Below, piece by piece: positions 24,338-31,806 of a stretch of 33,509 bases of DNA; the stretch's first letter is position 1; each line of letters opens with the position of its first letter. The position numbers and the translations under genes were made by a program. The stretch covers positions 1 through 33,509 of the forward strand of contig NZ_QLVG01000061.1 of assembly GCF_003382685.1 (NCBI RefSeq), in the 5' to 3' direction. This stretch comes from Halorussus litoreus (lineage in GTDB: Archaea > Halobacteriota > Halobacteria > Halobacteriales > Haladaptataceae). Below the pieces are notes generated by a model, which ran no database searches, was not told the DNA's origin, and was given only the letters and a program-made list of their open reading frames with translations.

Positions 24338-24532
24338 ATGAAATCCGGGGCCTGAGACACGCTGCTCACCCTCGGAACCGCCGGGGCGTTGCTGATCGGG
24401 GTCGTCCTGATACTCGCCGCGGGCGCGATGCTGATGACGGTCGGCATCGTGCTGGTCGTGCTCAGCGCCATCGTGTTCGTCGTCGATGCGAAGGACCTGC
24501 TCGTCGAGACCGACCGCAACGCCAGCGAGTGA
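24338..24532 (+). pseudogene. Small membrane protein gene interrupted by an in-frame TGA
   Basis: From ATG 24338 the frame reads MKSGA, then TGA (24353-24355), then an uninterrupted DTLLTLGTAGALLIGVVLIL, AAGAMLMTVGIVLVVLSAIV and FVVDAKDLLVETDRNASE to the stop at 24530-24532. The post-stop part is a convincing two-helix membrane protein with high GC in third positions, of a type common in haloarchaea. A single G-to-A change (TGG Trp to TGA) would explain the stop. A sequencing error, or initiation at a later TTG/ATG codon such as 24407-region codons, are alternatives. No function is recognised. Confidence 0.5.
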
Positions 24533-24555
24533 GCTCGGGGGCTTCGAATCTCGGT

Positions 24556-25329
24556 TCAGTCTCGCCGCTGTTCCCAGATGCGGTAGCCGACGACCGCGTA
24601 GCCCGTGAGCGCGAGCAGCGCGCGCTCGCCGGTCATCGCCACCGGGAAGATGCGCTCGACGTTCTCTGGGGTCTCGCCCCGCGTGGGGTCGAACCCGGTC
24701 CGGTAGTGGGTGTTCTCCGTCGTTCGGACGGTGCCGTCGGCGCCGCCGCTCCCGCCTCCTGATCCACCGCTCCCGCCCGACCCCGCACCGGCTTCGCCTC
24801 CGCCGCCTCCGCCCTCTGGCACGACTGCGTCGACAAGCGCGTCGAGGTTCACGTTCACGATGGTCTGGACGAAGCCGTCGTGGGTCGAGTACAGCACCTC
24901 GCCGGAGAGTTCGTAGAACCGGTCGTGGAACGGGTAGAACAGGTTCGCGCCGTTGAAGAAGGCGTCCGGGCCGATGCCCGCGAGCGTTATCGTGGCCACG
25001 CCCACCCACGCGACGCGGACGCCTCGCGCGCCCCAGCGCGTGCGCACGAGCGAGCGCTCGCGAACTATTCGACCTAATGATGACTGCACTCGCGGACGAG
25101 TACGGCCGCGGAGGTCCCACCAGAGCGCAGTTCCCAAGATGGCGGGGAGGACCAGCGTGTGGAACGCCGCGCGGTGCGCGCCCGGAATCCAGAAGCCGAC
25201 GATCACGTCGAGGTCGAGGAACGCGGTCGCGGCCATCACCGCGAGGATCGCCTTCGCGTCGAAGCGGTCGGCCAGCAGGGCGGTCCCGACCAGTCCGGCC
25301 AGCGCGACGTGGACGACCGTCGATGGCAT
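24556..25329 (-). CDS. DUF457 / YdjM-like membrane-bound metal-dependent hydrolase
   Basis: 257 residues, several membrane segments. The N-terminal STVVHVALAGLVGTALLADR with FLDLDVIVGFWIPGAHRAAF and HTLVLPAILGTALWW carries the His/Asp pattern (H7, D-x-D, H-R-x-x-x-H-T) of the LexA-regulated YdjM/DUF457 hydrolase family, whose substrate is unknown. A second half has GPDAFFNGANLFYPFHDRFY. Between residues ~173 and ~197 is a long Gly/Ser run that resembles a flexible linker in an external loop. The gene is alone on the minus strand and divergent from the HTH regulator. Confidence 0.75.
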   Translation of the reverse strand: MPSTVVHVALAGLVGTALLADRFDAKAILAVMAATAFLDLDVIVGFWIPGAHRAAFHTLVLPAILGTALWWDLRGRTRPRVQSSLGRIVRERSLVRTRWGARGVRVAWVGVATITLAGIGPDAFFNGANLFYPFHDRFYELSGEVLYSTHDGFVQTIVNVNLDALVDAVVPEGGGGGGEAGAGSGGSGGSGGGSGGADGTVRTTENTHYRTGFDPTRGETPENVERIFPVAMTGERALLALTGYAVVGYRIWEQRRD

Positions 25330-25461
25330 CTATCGTGTTTGGGGGTCGATTGCACTATCAGTGTTCTGGTTAGTTAGGGAGGTTACACGTCCTCTCGGTT
25401 TCGACGTTCGCCGAACCCCGATTTCGATGCACTTTTGCCGCCGTCGCGCTCATTCGTCCCC

Positions 25462-26175
25462 ATGACCGACGCGACCGACCCCCGCGACGACCTCGCCGAG
25501 CGCATCGCGGGCGAGATAACCCTCAGCGACGACCCGGGCGCGACGCTCCGCAAGTGGCGGACCGACTTCGGCGTCACCCAGACCGAACTCGCCGACCACC
25601 TCGACGTGTCGTCGTCGGTCGTCAGTGACTACGAGTCGGGCCGTCGGGAGAGCCCCGGCATCGGCGTGGTGGCCCGAATCGTGAACGGCCTGCTCGACAT
25701 CGACCAGCGCCGCGGCGGCGACCGCATCCGTCAGTACGCCCGGGTGCTGTCGGCGGGCTTCGAGAGCGACATCGTCAACGACCTCAGGGAGTACCCCACC
25801 GCAGTCGGACTCGACCGGTTCTACGACGCAGTGGGCGCGACCGAACTCGCGAGTAGCGACCACGACCACGTCACCGGCCACACCGTCATCGACAGCATCC
25901 AGGCCATCACGCGCCTCTCCAGCGAGGAGTTCTACCGACTGTACGGCCAGAGCACGAGCAGGGCGCTGATGTTCACCAACGTCACCCGTGGGGAGTCGCC
26001 GCTCGTGGCGATGCGCGTGGTGAACCCCACGCCGAACGCGGTGGTGCTCCACGGGCTGGACGAGGCCAACCTCTGGGAGCACGCGCCGAAGATGGCCCAA
26101 CTGGACGGCTTCTCGCTCGCGATTACGGACGACCCGCTGGACGACGTGCTGGAGTCGCTTGGCGACCTGCCCTGA
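25462..26175 (+). CDS. Archaeal HTH (XRE-type) transcriptional regulator, COG1709-like
   Basis: 237 residues. The helix-turn-helix lies at about residues 33-85: LRKWRTDFGVTQTELADHLD, then VSSSVVSDYESGRRESPGIG. The C-terminal ~140 residues (FYDAVGATEL..., VIDSIQAITRLSSEEFYRLY, TSRALMFTNVTRGESPLVAM) form a domain seen in archaeal COG1709-type regulators that may bind a ligand. The target genes are unknown. The ATG at 25462 begins just before the conserved region; the longer frame from 25435 adds only nine residues. A large palindromic repeat starts about 8 bp after its stop. Confidence 0.8.
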   Translation: MTDATDPRDDLAERIAGEITLSDDPGATLRKWRTDFGVTQTELADHLDVSSSVVSDYESGRRESPGIGVVARIVNGLLDIDQRRGGDRIRQYARVLSAGFESDIVNDLREYPTAVGLDRFYDAVGATELASSDHDHVTGHTVIDSIQAITRLSSEEFYRLYGQSTSRALMFTNVTRGESPLVAMRVVNPTPNAVVLHGLDEANLWEHAPKMAQLDGFSLAITDDPLDDVLESLGDLP

Positions 26176-26179
26176 GGCG

Positions 26180-26562
26180 TGAGTGGTTCGCGGTGGCGGT
26201 CGCTGTTGCGGTGTGGTGGCGGTCGTGGTAGCGGTGGCGTGGCAGTCGCTGTTGCGGTGTGGTGGCGATCGCTGTTGCGGTGTGGTAGCGGTGGCGTGGC
26301 AGTCGCGGTGCGGTCAATCCTAGGCTCAAGCAGTAGCTAGGTCACGCGTTCGTTCTCTTCTGGTTCGAGAAGGTCCAATTCGAGAACGCTAGCTATCGCT
26401 TGAACCTAGGATTGACCGCAGCACCACAGCACAGCCACTGCACCGCAACCGCATAGCACCGCTACCGTCACTGCACCGCTACCGTCACTGCACCGCAACC
26501 GCATAGCACCGCTACCGCTACGGCACCGCTACCGCCACGCCACCGCTACCACACCACCGGTC
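26180..26562. repeat. Giant palindromic repeat, locus 2 (GCGGTN / NACCGC hexamer arms)
   Basis: The left arm (26184-26313) consists of gcggtggcggtcgctgttgc-type words with an internal period of about 57 bp (gtggtagcggtggcgtggca at 26225 and 26282). The right arm (26412-26560) is made of the complements (caccgctaccgtcactgcac) with a period of about 50 bp. The core is a 32-bp inverted repeat (26309-26340 with 26389-26420), identical at 29 of 32 positions. It encloses a loop that has its own 7-bp stem (cgttctc 26351-26357 / gagaacg 26382-26388). Both strands lack a plausible gene. It separates the stop of the HTH regulator from the promoter of the TrmB gene. Confidence 0.9.
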
Positions 26563-26599
26563 CAGACGACCCCCGGCGCCCTAAACAAACATACCGAGA

Positions 26600-26608
26600 G
26601 TTTATAGT
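26600..26608 (+). promoter_or_regulatory. TATA box of the TrmB-family gene
   Basis: gtttatagt is centred 27 bp before the ATG at 26631, indicating a leaderless transcript. The palindromic repeat ends about 40 bp upstream. Confidence 0.7.
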
Positions 26609-26630
26609 TCCCGAGCCGAATGCCCACAGT

Positions 26631-27443
26631 ATGGCTACTCTGCGAGACCTCGGGTTGTCGGAGTACGAGGCCCGAGCGTACCGTTCGCTGCTCGACGCGG
26701 GGCCGACCACGGCCAAGGAGCTGTCGCGGGCGAGCGACGTGCCGATGGGTCGGATCTACGACGTGCTGAGCAGTCTGGAGACCCACAGCCTCGCGCGCTC
26801 CCAGAGCGCGAGCCGTCCGAAGAAGTACGTCGCGGTCGAGCCCGACACCGCGCTGAATCGCCTGCTCGACGACAAACTGGCCGAACTGGAGGAGCAGGCC
26901 GAGCAGTACGAGGCCATCGTCGACGACCTCACCGAGGAGCTCGACGCGGCCGAGCCGGTCGAGGAGGGCTTCTGGACCGCCGCCGTGGGCCCCGAGGAGT
27001 CCGTCGACCTGCTGGTCGAGCGCCTCGACGCCGCCGACGACCGCATCGTGATGGTGGCCGGGGAGGCCAGCGCCCAGTTCGACATCGGCGACGTGGGCGA
27101 GCTCGTGGCCGAGCACCTCGAAGCCGCGCTCGATCGCGGGGTCGAGGTGTCGCTGCTGATGTCGCCCGAACTCGTCGACACCCTCCCGGCGAGCGTGGGC
27201 GAACGCTACACCGAGACGCTCGCCGACCACCCGTCCTTTGCGGTCCGGACCGCCAAGAGCCTCCAGGGGACGTTCAACCTCATCGACGACGTGGAAGTGT
27301 GCATCGAGGTTGCGAACCCGCTGAACCCCGGCGGCGCGTTCGCCATGATCGACATGAAGGACCCCGAGTTCGCGGCCGACGCGCTCGAGGAGTTCGCGCC
27401 CCGGTGGGAGACGGCCGAACCACTCGCCATCGGACGGCCGTGA
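26631..27443 (+). CDS. TrmB-family transcriptional regulator
   Basis: 270 residues. The N-terminal winged helix-turn-helix has the TrmB pattern LGLSEYEARAYRSLLDAGPT, TAKELSRASDVPMGRIYDVL and LETHSLARSQSASRPKKYVA. A coiled-coil helix (ALNRLLDDKLAELEEQAEQY) follows and leads to a C-terminal sensor domain (ESVDLLVERLDAADDRIVMV, VAEHLEAALDRGVEVSLLMS, FAMIDMKDPEFAADALEEFA). TrmB proteins often control sugar or central carbon metabolism, but no sugar gene is adjacent, so targets are unknown. It is followed on the same strand, 89 bp later, by trkA. Confidence 0.88.
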   Translation: MATLRDLGLSEYEARAYRSLLDAGPTTAKELSRASDVPMGRIYDVLSSLETHSLARSQSASRPKKYVAVEPDTALNRLLDDKLAELEEQAEQYEAIVDDLTEELDAAEPVEEGFWTAAVGPEESVDLLVERLDAADDRIVMVAGEASAQFDIGDVGELVAEHLEAALDRGVEVSLLMSPELVDTLPASVGERYTETLADHPSFAVRTAKSLQGTFNLIDDVEVCIEVANPLNPGGAFAMIDMKDPEFAADALEEFAPRWETAEPLAIGRP

Positions 27444-27532
27444 GAGAAGTGCGACGAGTGGGGCCCTATCGCGCCTTCGGTCACGGTCGAGAGCGGTAAC
27501 TTTTCGTCCCTACCCGATAAAGTCACGCGAAA

Positions 27533-28246
27533 ATGTACATCGTAATCGTTGGCGCGGGCAACATCGGAACGCCCCTCATCAAAATCGCTACTTCTGGCGG
27601 GAACGAGGTCGTCGTCATCGAGCGCGACGAACAAAAGGCCGAACGGGCTGCTTCGATGTACGACTGTCTCGTTCTCAAAGACGACGCCACGACGAAGGAT
27701 ACGCTTCTCGACGCTGGCATCGACCGTGCGGACGCACTGATCTCCACGACCGACCAGGACGCGACAAACATCATGGTCAGTCTGCTCGCCAGGGAACTCG
27801 ACGTTCCGAACGTCGTCTCCGTCGTCCACAACCCCGAGCACATGGATCTGTTCTCCCGCATCGGCGTGAACACCATGGAGAATCCCCAGCGACTCATCGC
27901 GGAGTATCTCTATCGGGCCGTCCAGCGACCCTCTATCGTGGACTACATGCGCATCGGTGAGAAGGCGGAGGTGTTCGAGATTCGCGTCGGGAAGGACGCG
28001 ACTATCGCCGGAAAGACCATCCAGCAGGCCGCCTCGGACGAGCTACTCGACGAAGACATGCTCATCGTGGCTATCGAACGCGACGGAGCCGACCGACCGA
28101 TCACGCCTCGCGGGAACACCGAAGTTCAGGTCGGCGATCTCGTGACGGTCTACTCCGGTGAGGGTGCGACGCCAGCGGTCACCGACGTTTTCGGTCACCA
28201 CGAGGACCACACTACCGCTACCGACGAAGCTTCGCATGAAAGTTAG
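27533..28246 (+). CDS. trkA: TrkA-type K+ uptake regulatory protein (RCK domains)
   Basis: 237 residues. The RCK_N Rossmann domain has the NAD(H)/nucleotide motif VIVGAGNIG at residues 4-12 with the acidic strand end VVVIERDEQKAE. The RCK_C domain occupies about 140-215 (VFEIRVGKDATIAGKTIQQA, RGNTEVQVGDLVTVYSGEG). It gates the TrkH channel on the cytoplasmic side in response to nucleotides. The ATG at 27533 gives the Rossmann fold at once. The 3' end overlaps trkH by 11 bp, so the two are translated together. Third codon positions look less GC-rich than in the ribosomal block. Confidence 0.93.
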   Translation: MYIVIVGAGNIGTPLIKIATSGGNEVVVIERDEQKAERAASMYDCLVLKDDATTKDTLLDAGIDRADALISTTDQDATNIMVSLLARELDVPNVVSVVHNPEHMDLFSRIGVNTMENPQRLIAEYLYRAVQRPSIVDYMRIGEKAEVFEIRVGKDATIAGKTIQQAASDELLDEDMLIVAIERDGADRPITPRGNTEVQVGDLVTVYSGEGATPAVTDVFGHHEDHTTATDEASHES

Positions 28247-29921
28247 TACGCTGGCGCGGCGGGTTCCCTCGGACCTCGCGATCATCAGTCGGGACGTCGG
28301 ATCGCTGATCGCCATGGAGTCGGGGCTGATGAGCGCCACTGTCATCGTCGCCGCGATCTTCACCGAGTGGTACGCCGCAGTGTCGTTTCTGGTGGCCGCG
28401 GGCATCACCGGCGTCGTCGGACTGGGTGCTCGCCGACTCTTCGCGGACGCGGCGGCACCACGGATGAAACACGGGATGATAATCGCGGCGGCAGGGTGGT
28501 TCTTCGTCGCCTGCTTCGGGGCGATTCCGTTCCTCCTGACGGCCCACTTCACTCCGTCGGCAGCGATGCAGTCGTACGTCGCGGCCGCACCGCAACCGGA
28601 CTCGTACGAAGCGGTGACCGTTCTCGGCCTGGAGTCACGGTCCAGCCTCGTCTACTTCCGCCATCCGCTCCACGCCTTCTTCGAGAGCATGAGCGGGTGG
28701 ACCGGGTCGGGGCTGACCATGGCAGTTCACGAACCCACGCTGCCGCGGACGATCCAGTGGTGGCGGTCGCTCATGCAGTGGGTCGGCGGTGTGGGTGTTA
28801 TCGTGCTGACGACCGCCATCCTCGCTCGCCCGGGCAGCGGAAGTTACGCGCTCTACCGGAGCGAGGCCAGAGAGGAACGGATCCACCCGAGCATCATCTC
28901 GACGGTTCGATCGGTCTGGAAGATTTTCGCATTCTACACCGCATTCTCCATCGTTGCGATGTTCCTCGCCATCTTGGCGTCCGATTACGGCTCCCAGCTA
29001 CCGACGTGGGAAGCGTTCTGGCAGGCGCTCAACCACGCGATGACGGGGCTGGCGACCGGCGGGTTCTCCGTCACGGACAACTCCATCGCTACCTACGACT
29101 CGCCGCTCATCGAGACGGTTCTGTTACCGATCATGACGCTCGGTGCTATCGCCTTCCCGATCCACTACGGAATTCTGAAAAACAAGGATATCGACCTGTT
29201 CTGGGAGGATCTACAGACGCGGTGGCTCTTCGTCCTACTCGGAGTAGGCGCGTTCGTTCTTTCGCTCCAGAACATCGTGGCAGTTACCGACGCGTTCGAC
29301 CCCACGGATTACGTCGGGCTACAGTCGGTCGGACTCTCCGCGATCCAGACGACCGCCGTCAGAGATTCGTTGTTCCAGTGGATAAGTGCCCTCTCGTGTA
29401 CCGGGTTCCAATCGTCGGACATCGGCGGGTGGAGTTCCGGAGGCAAATTCATCGTCTCGGCAGCGATGGTCGTCGGCGGCGCAGCCGGGTCGACGGTCGG
29501 TGGTATCAAACTCATCCGAGCGTACACTATCGGTAGAGGCATCATCTGGCAGTTTTCGAGGGTCTTCCTGCCCGCGAGCGCTGTGGTCACTGCGGACATA
29601 GACGGGCGACACCTGAACCGCGAGGAGATGGAGCGGGAGTTCAGTGAGGCCGCTATCGTCAGCCTGCTCTGGATCATCATCCTGTGCACCAGCACGCTCG
29701 TGCTGGTCAACGTCACTAGTCCCGCGTTCGATCTGGCGGACGCGTTGTTCGAGGTCGCGAGTGCGCAAGGGAACGTCGGCCTGTCGTCGGGGATCACCGG
29801 CCCGGAGATGCCCGCGGTGGCGGAGGCGATGTTCGTACTGAACATGTGGGTCGGACGGCTCGAAATAATCCCCATCTTCGTGTTCGGGCGGTCGCTCCTC
29901 TACGGGCTCAACCCCCGCTGA
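28236..29921 (+). CDS. trkH: TrkH-type potassium transporter/channel subunit
   Basis: 561 residues, membrane protein with four pore-loop repeats. The selectivity filter segments are visible: SMSGWTGSGLT near 151, HAMTGLATGGFS near 265, ALSCTGFQSSDIG near 388 and ASAQGNVGLSSG near 512. The helix pair between repeats 3 and 4 contains AGSTVGGIKLIRAYTIGRGI, typical of TrkH/KtrB. The start ATG at 28236 lies inside the trkA 3' end. Potassium uptake is central for salt-in haloarchaea. A ~35-residue segment before the first pore loop (TPSAAMQSYVAAAPQPDSYE...) seems longer than in standard TrkH. Confidence 0.94.
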   Translation: MKVSTLARRVPSDLAIISRDVGSLIAMESGLMSATVIVAAIFTEWYAAVSFLVAAGITGVVGLGARRLFADAAAPRMKHGMIIAAAGWFFVACFGAIPFLLTAHFTPSAAMQSYVAAAPQPDSYEAVTVLGLESRSSLVYFRHPLHAFFESMSGWTGSGLTMAVHEPTLPRTIQWWRSLMQWVGGVGVIVLTTAILARPGSGSYALYRSEAREERIHPSIISTVRSVWKIFAFYTAFSIVAMFLAILASDYGSQLPTWEAFWQALNHAMTGLATGGFSVTDNSIATYDSPLIETVLLPIMTLGAIAFPIHYGILKNKDIDLFWEDLQTRWLFVLLGVGAFVLSLQNIVAVTDAFDPTDYVGLQSVGLSAIQTTAVRDSLFQWISALSCTGFQSSDIGGWSSGGKFIVSAAMVVGGAAGSTVGGIKLIRAYTIGRGIIWQFSRVFLPASAVVTADIDGRHLNREEMEREFSEAAIVSLLWIIILCTSTLVLVNVTSPAFDLADALFEVASAQGNVGLSSGITGPEMPAVAEAMFVLNMWVGRLEIIPIFVFGRSLLYGLNPR

Positions 29922-30024
29922 GCGGAAGAGCTACGTTCACGGGGACCCCGAAAAGACAGTGCGAGCTTCGAGACCCACTGAAGAATCCGGTAAATTATTC
30001 CGTTTCGATATCGCATTCAGTCTC

Positions 30025-30180
30025 ATGAATATCGCCGGAACGCTTCGACAGTGGCTCTCGAAGCGATCCGGGCCACTCGTCATCCAGGAGTGTCGAAACT
30101 GCGGAACGACGCTCTCCGACGACGGGGTCGAATGCCCGAACTGTGGTTCGACCAGCGTCGCTCGGTACGAGGTTCCGTAG
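30025..30180 (+). CDS. Small zinc-ribbon protein
   Basis: 51 residues: MNIAGTLRQWLSKRSGPLVI, then CRNCGTTLSDDGVECPNCGS, then TSVARYEVP. The two CxxC pairs (C25/C28 and C38/C41) form a rubredoxin-like zinc knuckle. The N-terminal helix is basic/hydrophobic. Small zinc proteins of this kind are abundant in haloarchaea, and most have no known role. A TATA-like taaattat lies at 29991-29998, about 30 bp before the ATG. Confidence 0.72.
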   Translation: MNIAGTLRQWLSKRSGPLVIQECRNCGTTLSDDGVECPNCGSTSVARYEVP

Positions 30181-30200
30181 TACGAGTCTTCGAGTTCGGT

Positions 30201-30353
30201 TTACTCACGCGTGCGGACGGATTCCGACCGGTCGTCCGACGACACCCGGCCGAGAAAACGCCAGTGCAATCTCGGTTCCTCGTCGTCGGGGTGACTCTCC
30301 GCGCGCACTCGGTACAGATCCGGCCCGTGAGGAGAGTCGTCGCACCCCTCCAC
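30201..30353 (-). CDS. Possible small ORF of unknown function
   Basis: From GTG 30353 the minus strand encodes 50 residues (VEGCDDSPHGPDLYRVRAES, HPDDEEPRLHWRFLGRVSSD, DRSESVRTRE). The composition is acidic and GC-rich at third positions, which favours real coding. The frame stays open upstream, through HDSYTTVLKEQSC, past the stop of the next small ORF but with no ATG/GTG/TTG there. It may therefore be a genuine short gene, or the shifted 3' part of the ORF at 30398-30598. No family is recognised. Confidence 0.35.
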   Translation of the reverse strand: MEGCDDSPHGPDLYRVRAESHPDDEEPRLHWRFLGRVSSDDRSESVRTRE

Positions 30354-30397
30354 GCACGACTGCTCTTTGAGTACGGTGGTGTACGAGTCGTGGGGAG

Positions 30398-30598
30398 TTA
30401 CGCCGATAATATTTCGCGGGGTTGTTCCTCGAATAGTTCTGCTGACGCTGGCTTCGTCCGACGCAGAATCTTCGCGTACGTGATCGCCGCCTTGAGTTCG
30501 GCCACGTCTACCGACACCAGCATCCTCGCGTGATCGTCTCCCAGAACAGGAGGTGGCGTAGAAGATGACTCGGACTCGTCGACCGGTTCCTCGGGCAT
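30398..30598 (-). CDS. Small protein of unknown function
   Basis: 66 residues from ATG 30598. A Glu/Ser/Pro-rich leader (MPEEPVDESESSSTPPPVLG) is followed by a likely helical segment (MLVSVDVAELKAAITYAKIL, RRTKPASAELFEEQPREILS). Codon use fits the genome until near the stop TAA at 30398-30400, where AT-rich codons appear. It is the only plausible gene on this stretch; no homologue is recognised. Confidence 0.45.
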   Translation of the reverse strand: MPEEPVDESESSSTPPPVLGDDHARMLVSVDVAELKAAITYAKILRRTKPASAELFEEQPREILSA

Positions 30599-30743
30599 TG
30601 GTAGATACTCGCAGAGATGTCGCTTAGTGCCACGGTCGAGTGGACTCGTCCCGGTAAACTGCAGTGATTGTCGGCGATTCTGGGACACGCGGCGAACACG
30701 ACGCGACCACCGCAAAGCGGTGACGCGACCACAGACGGACCAA

Positions 30744-30752
30744 CACCTAAAC
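30744..30752 (+). promoter_or_regulatory. Putative TATA box of the secreted Gly-rich protein gene
   Basis: cacctaaac is centred about 20-27 bp before the two possible starts (ATG 30770 and ATG 30776). The spacing slightly favours 30776. Confidence 0.4.
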
Positions 30753-30769
30753 CGCCGCAGGTCGTGTCG

Positions 30770-31747
30770 ATGAGCATGGATCGGGAGCGACGCGCGGTGC
30801 TTCGGACAGTCGCCGCCGCGGCGGGGGTCGCGGTCGGGAGCGGAACGGGGGTCGCAGCCGAGAGCGGAACGAGGGTTACTGCCGAGAGCAGAACCGGGGG
30901 CGCGGCTGAAGCGAGGGCCGGAGTCGGAACGGGAACGGAACGCCGAGGCCTCGGCCAACAGGTCGATGCCGAACTCCAGCCGGGAGTCACGCTGTTCGAC
31001 CTCGACGGCGACGGCGAGTACGTGATGACGGTCGAACGCGCCGGAGAGGTGATGCGCGACGACGACCATCCGCGACCCATCCACGTCACCTCGGGTGGGC
31101 AATCGACGGTCGACTACGCAGTCTCGACGGTCGAAGCGCCGTCGGGGACCACGCTCGGCGGCCTCGACAGCCTGTCGTACGACTACTACGCCGGTGGGGA
31201 GGCCGAAACTGGGGAATCAACCACCGGAGCCGCGCCCGGCGAGACGTTCCTCGTGGTCGAGAACGACGACGGCCGCCACGGGGCGTCGCTGGCCGTCGAC
31301 CGAGGCGAGGGCGGCAAGGCCGGCGGGGGCGGCGGGAGAGGCGAGGACAGTGAGGATGGCGGAGGCGGCGGGAGAGGCGAGGACAGTGAGAATGGCGGGG
31401 GCGGCGGTGGAGACGAGGACGGCGAGGCCGGCGGCTCCGGGCAGTGGCGGACGTTCGACGTGCTGGCGCGGATGGGCCGCGAGGGCGACGGAACCGGTGG
31501 CGGCGAAACCGTCGACGACGGAACGGGCGGCCGCTGGTTCGAGTACACCGCGGTCGAGGACGGCTACGACGGCGAATCGTTCGAAGACCCGGTCGAACGA
31601 TTCGGCGCGGACGCGCGACTCGTCCGAGTGGGCGTCGGGGTCGGCGACCCGGTGACGCCGGTCGCTGTGGACGCTTACTTCGACAACCTCGCTGTCGACG
31701 GGGAGCCGCGGCGGTTTCCCGCGTCGGTGGTGAATCGGGTTTCGTGA
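30770..31747 (+). CDS. Probable exported protein with Gly-rich repeat region, function unknown
   Basis: 325 residues from ATG 30770 (an in-frame ATG at 30776 is equally possible). The N-terminus DRERRAVLRTVAAAAGVAVG resembles a Tat-type signal (double Arg, then a hydrophobic stretch). A low-complexity Gly/Thr/Glu segment follows, then a conserved-looking domain (QQVDAELQPGVTLFDLDGDG, YVMTVERAGEVMRDDDHPRP, VDYAVSTVEAPSGTTLGGLD). Residues ~180-225 are Gly-rich repeats (GGRGEDSEDGGGGG, GRGEDSENGGGGGG). The C-terminal part (TFDVLARMGREGDGTGGGET, YFDNLAVDGEPRRFP) looks like a beta-sandwich. I do not recognise the family. Confidence 0.65.
   Translation: MSMDRERRAVLRTVAAAAGVAVGSGTGVAAESGTRVTAESRTGGAAEARAGVGTGTERRGLGQQVDAELQPGVTLFDLDGDGEYVMTVERAGEVMRDDDHPRPIHVTSGGQSTVDYAVSTVEAPSGTTLGGLDSLSYDYYAGGEAETGESTTGAAPGETFLVVENDDGRHGASLAVDRGEGGKAGGGGGRGEDSEDGGGGGRGEDSENGGGGGGDEDGEAGGSGQWRTFDVLARMGREGDGTGGGETVDDGTGGRWFEYTAVEDGYDGESFEDPVERFGADARLVRVGVGVGDPVTPVAVDAYFDNLAVDGEPRRFPASVVNRVS
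31327..31440 (+). repeat. In-frame Gly-coding tandem repeat
   Basis: Units of the form ggcgggagaggcgaggacag followed by tgagga/ga-atggcgg(a/g)ggcgg recur about every 33 bp. They encode GGRGEDSE(D/N)GGGG in the exported protein. Confidence 0.7.
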
Positions 31748-31806
31748 CGGCGAACCGTGCTTCCGGGAGCGATGGAACAAAGACGCCCGGCATCCAAGCC
31801 CGGCGT

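Noticed and set aside
24353-24355. Selenocysteine or other recoding at the in-frame TGA
   Set aside because: Haloarchaea are not known to use selenocysteine, and no SECIS-like structure was evident; a nonsense mutation, sequencing error or alternative start is simpler.
24331-24519. Minus-strand 62-residue open frame rich in Ser/Thr
   Set aside because: It is the antisense of the two-helix membrane protein, whose plus-strand frame has far better codon composition.
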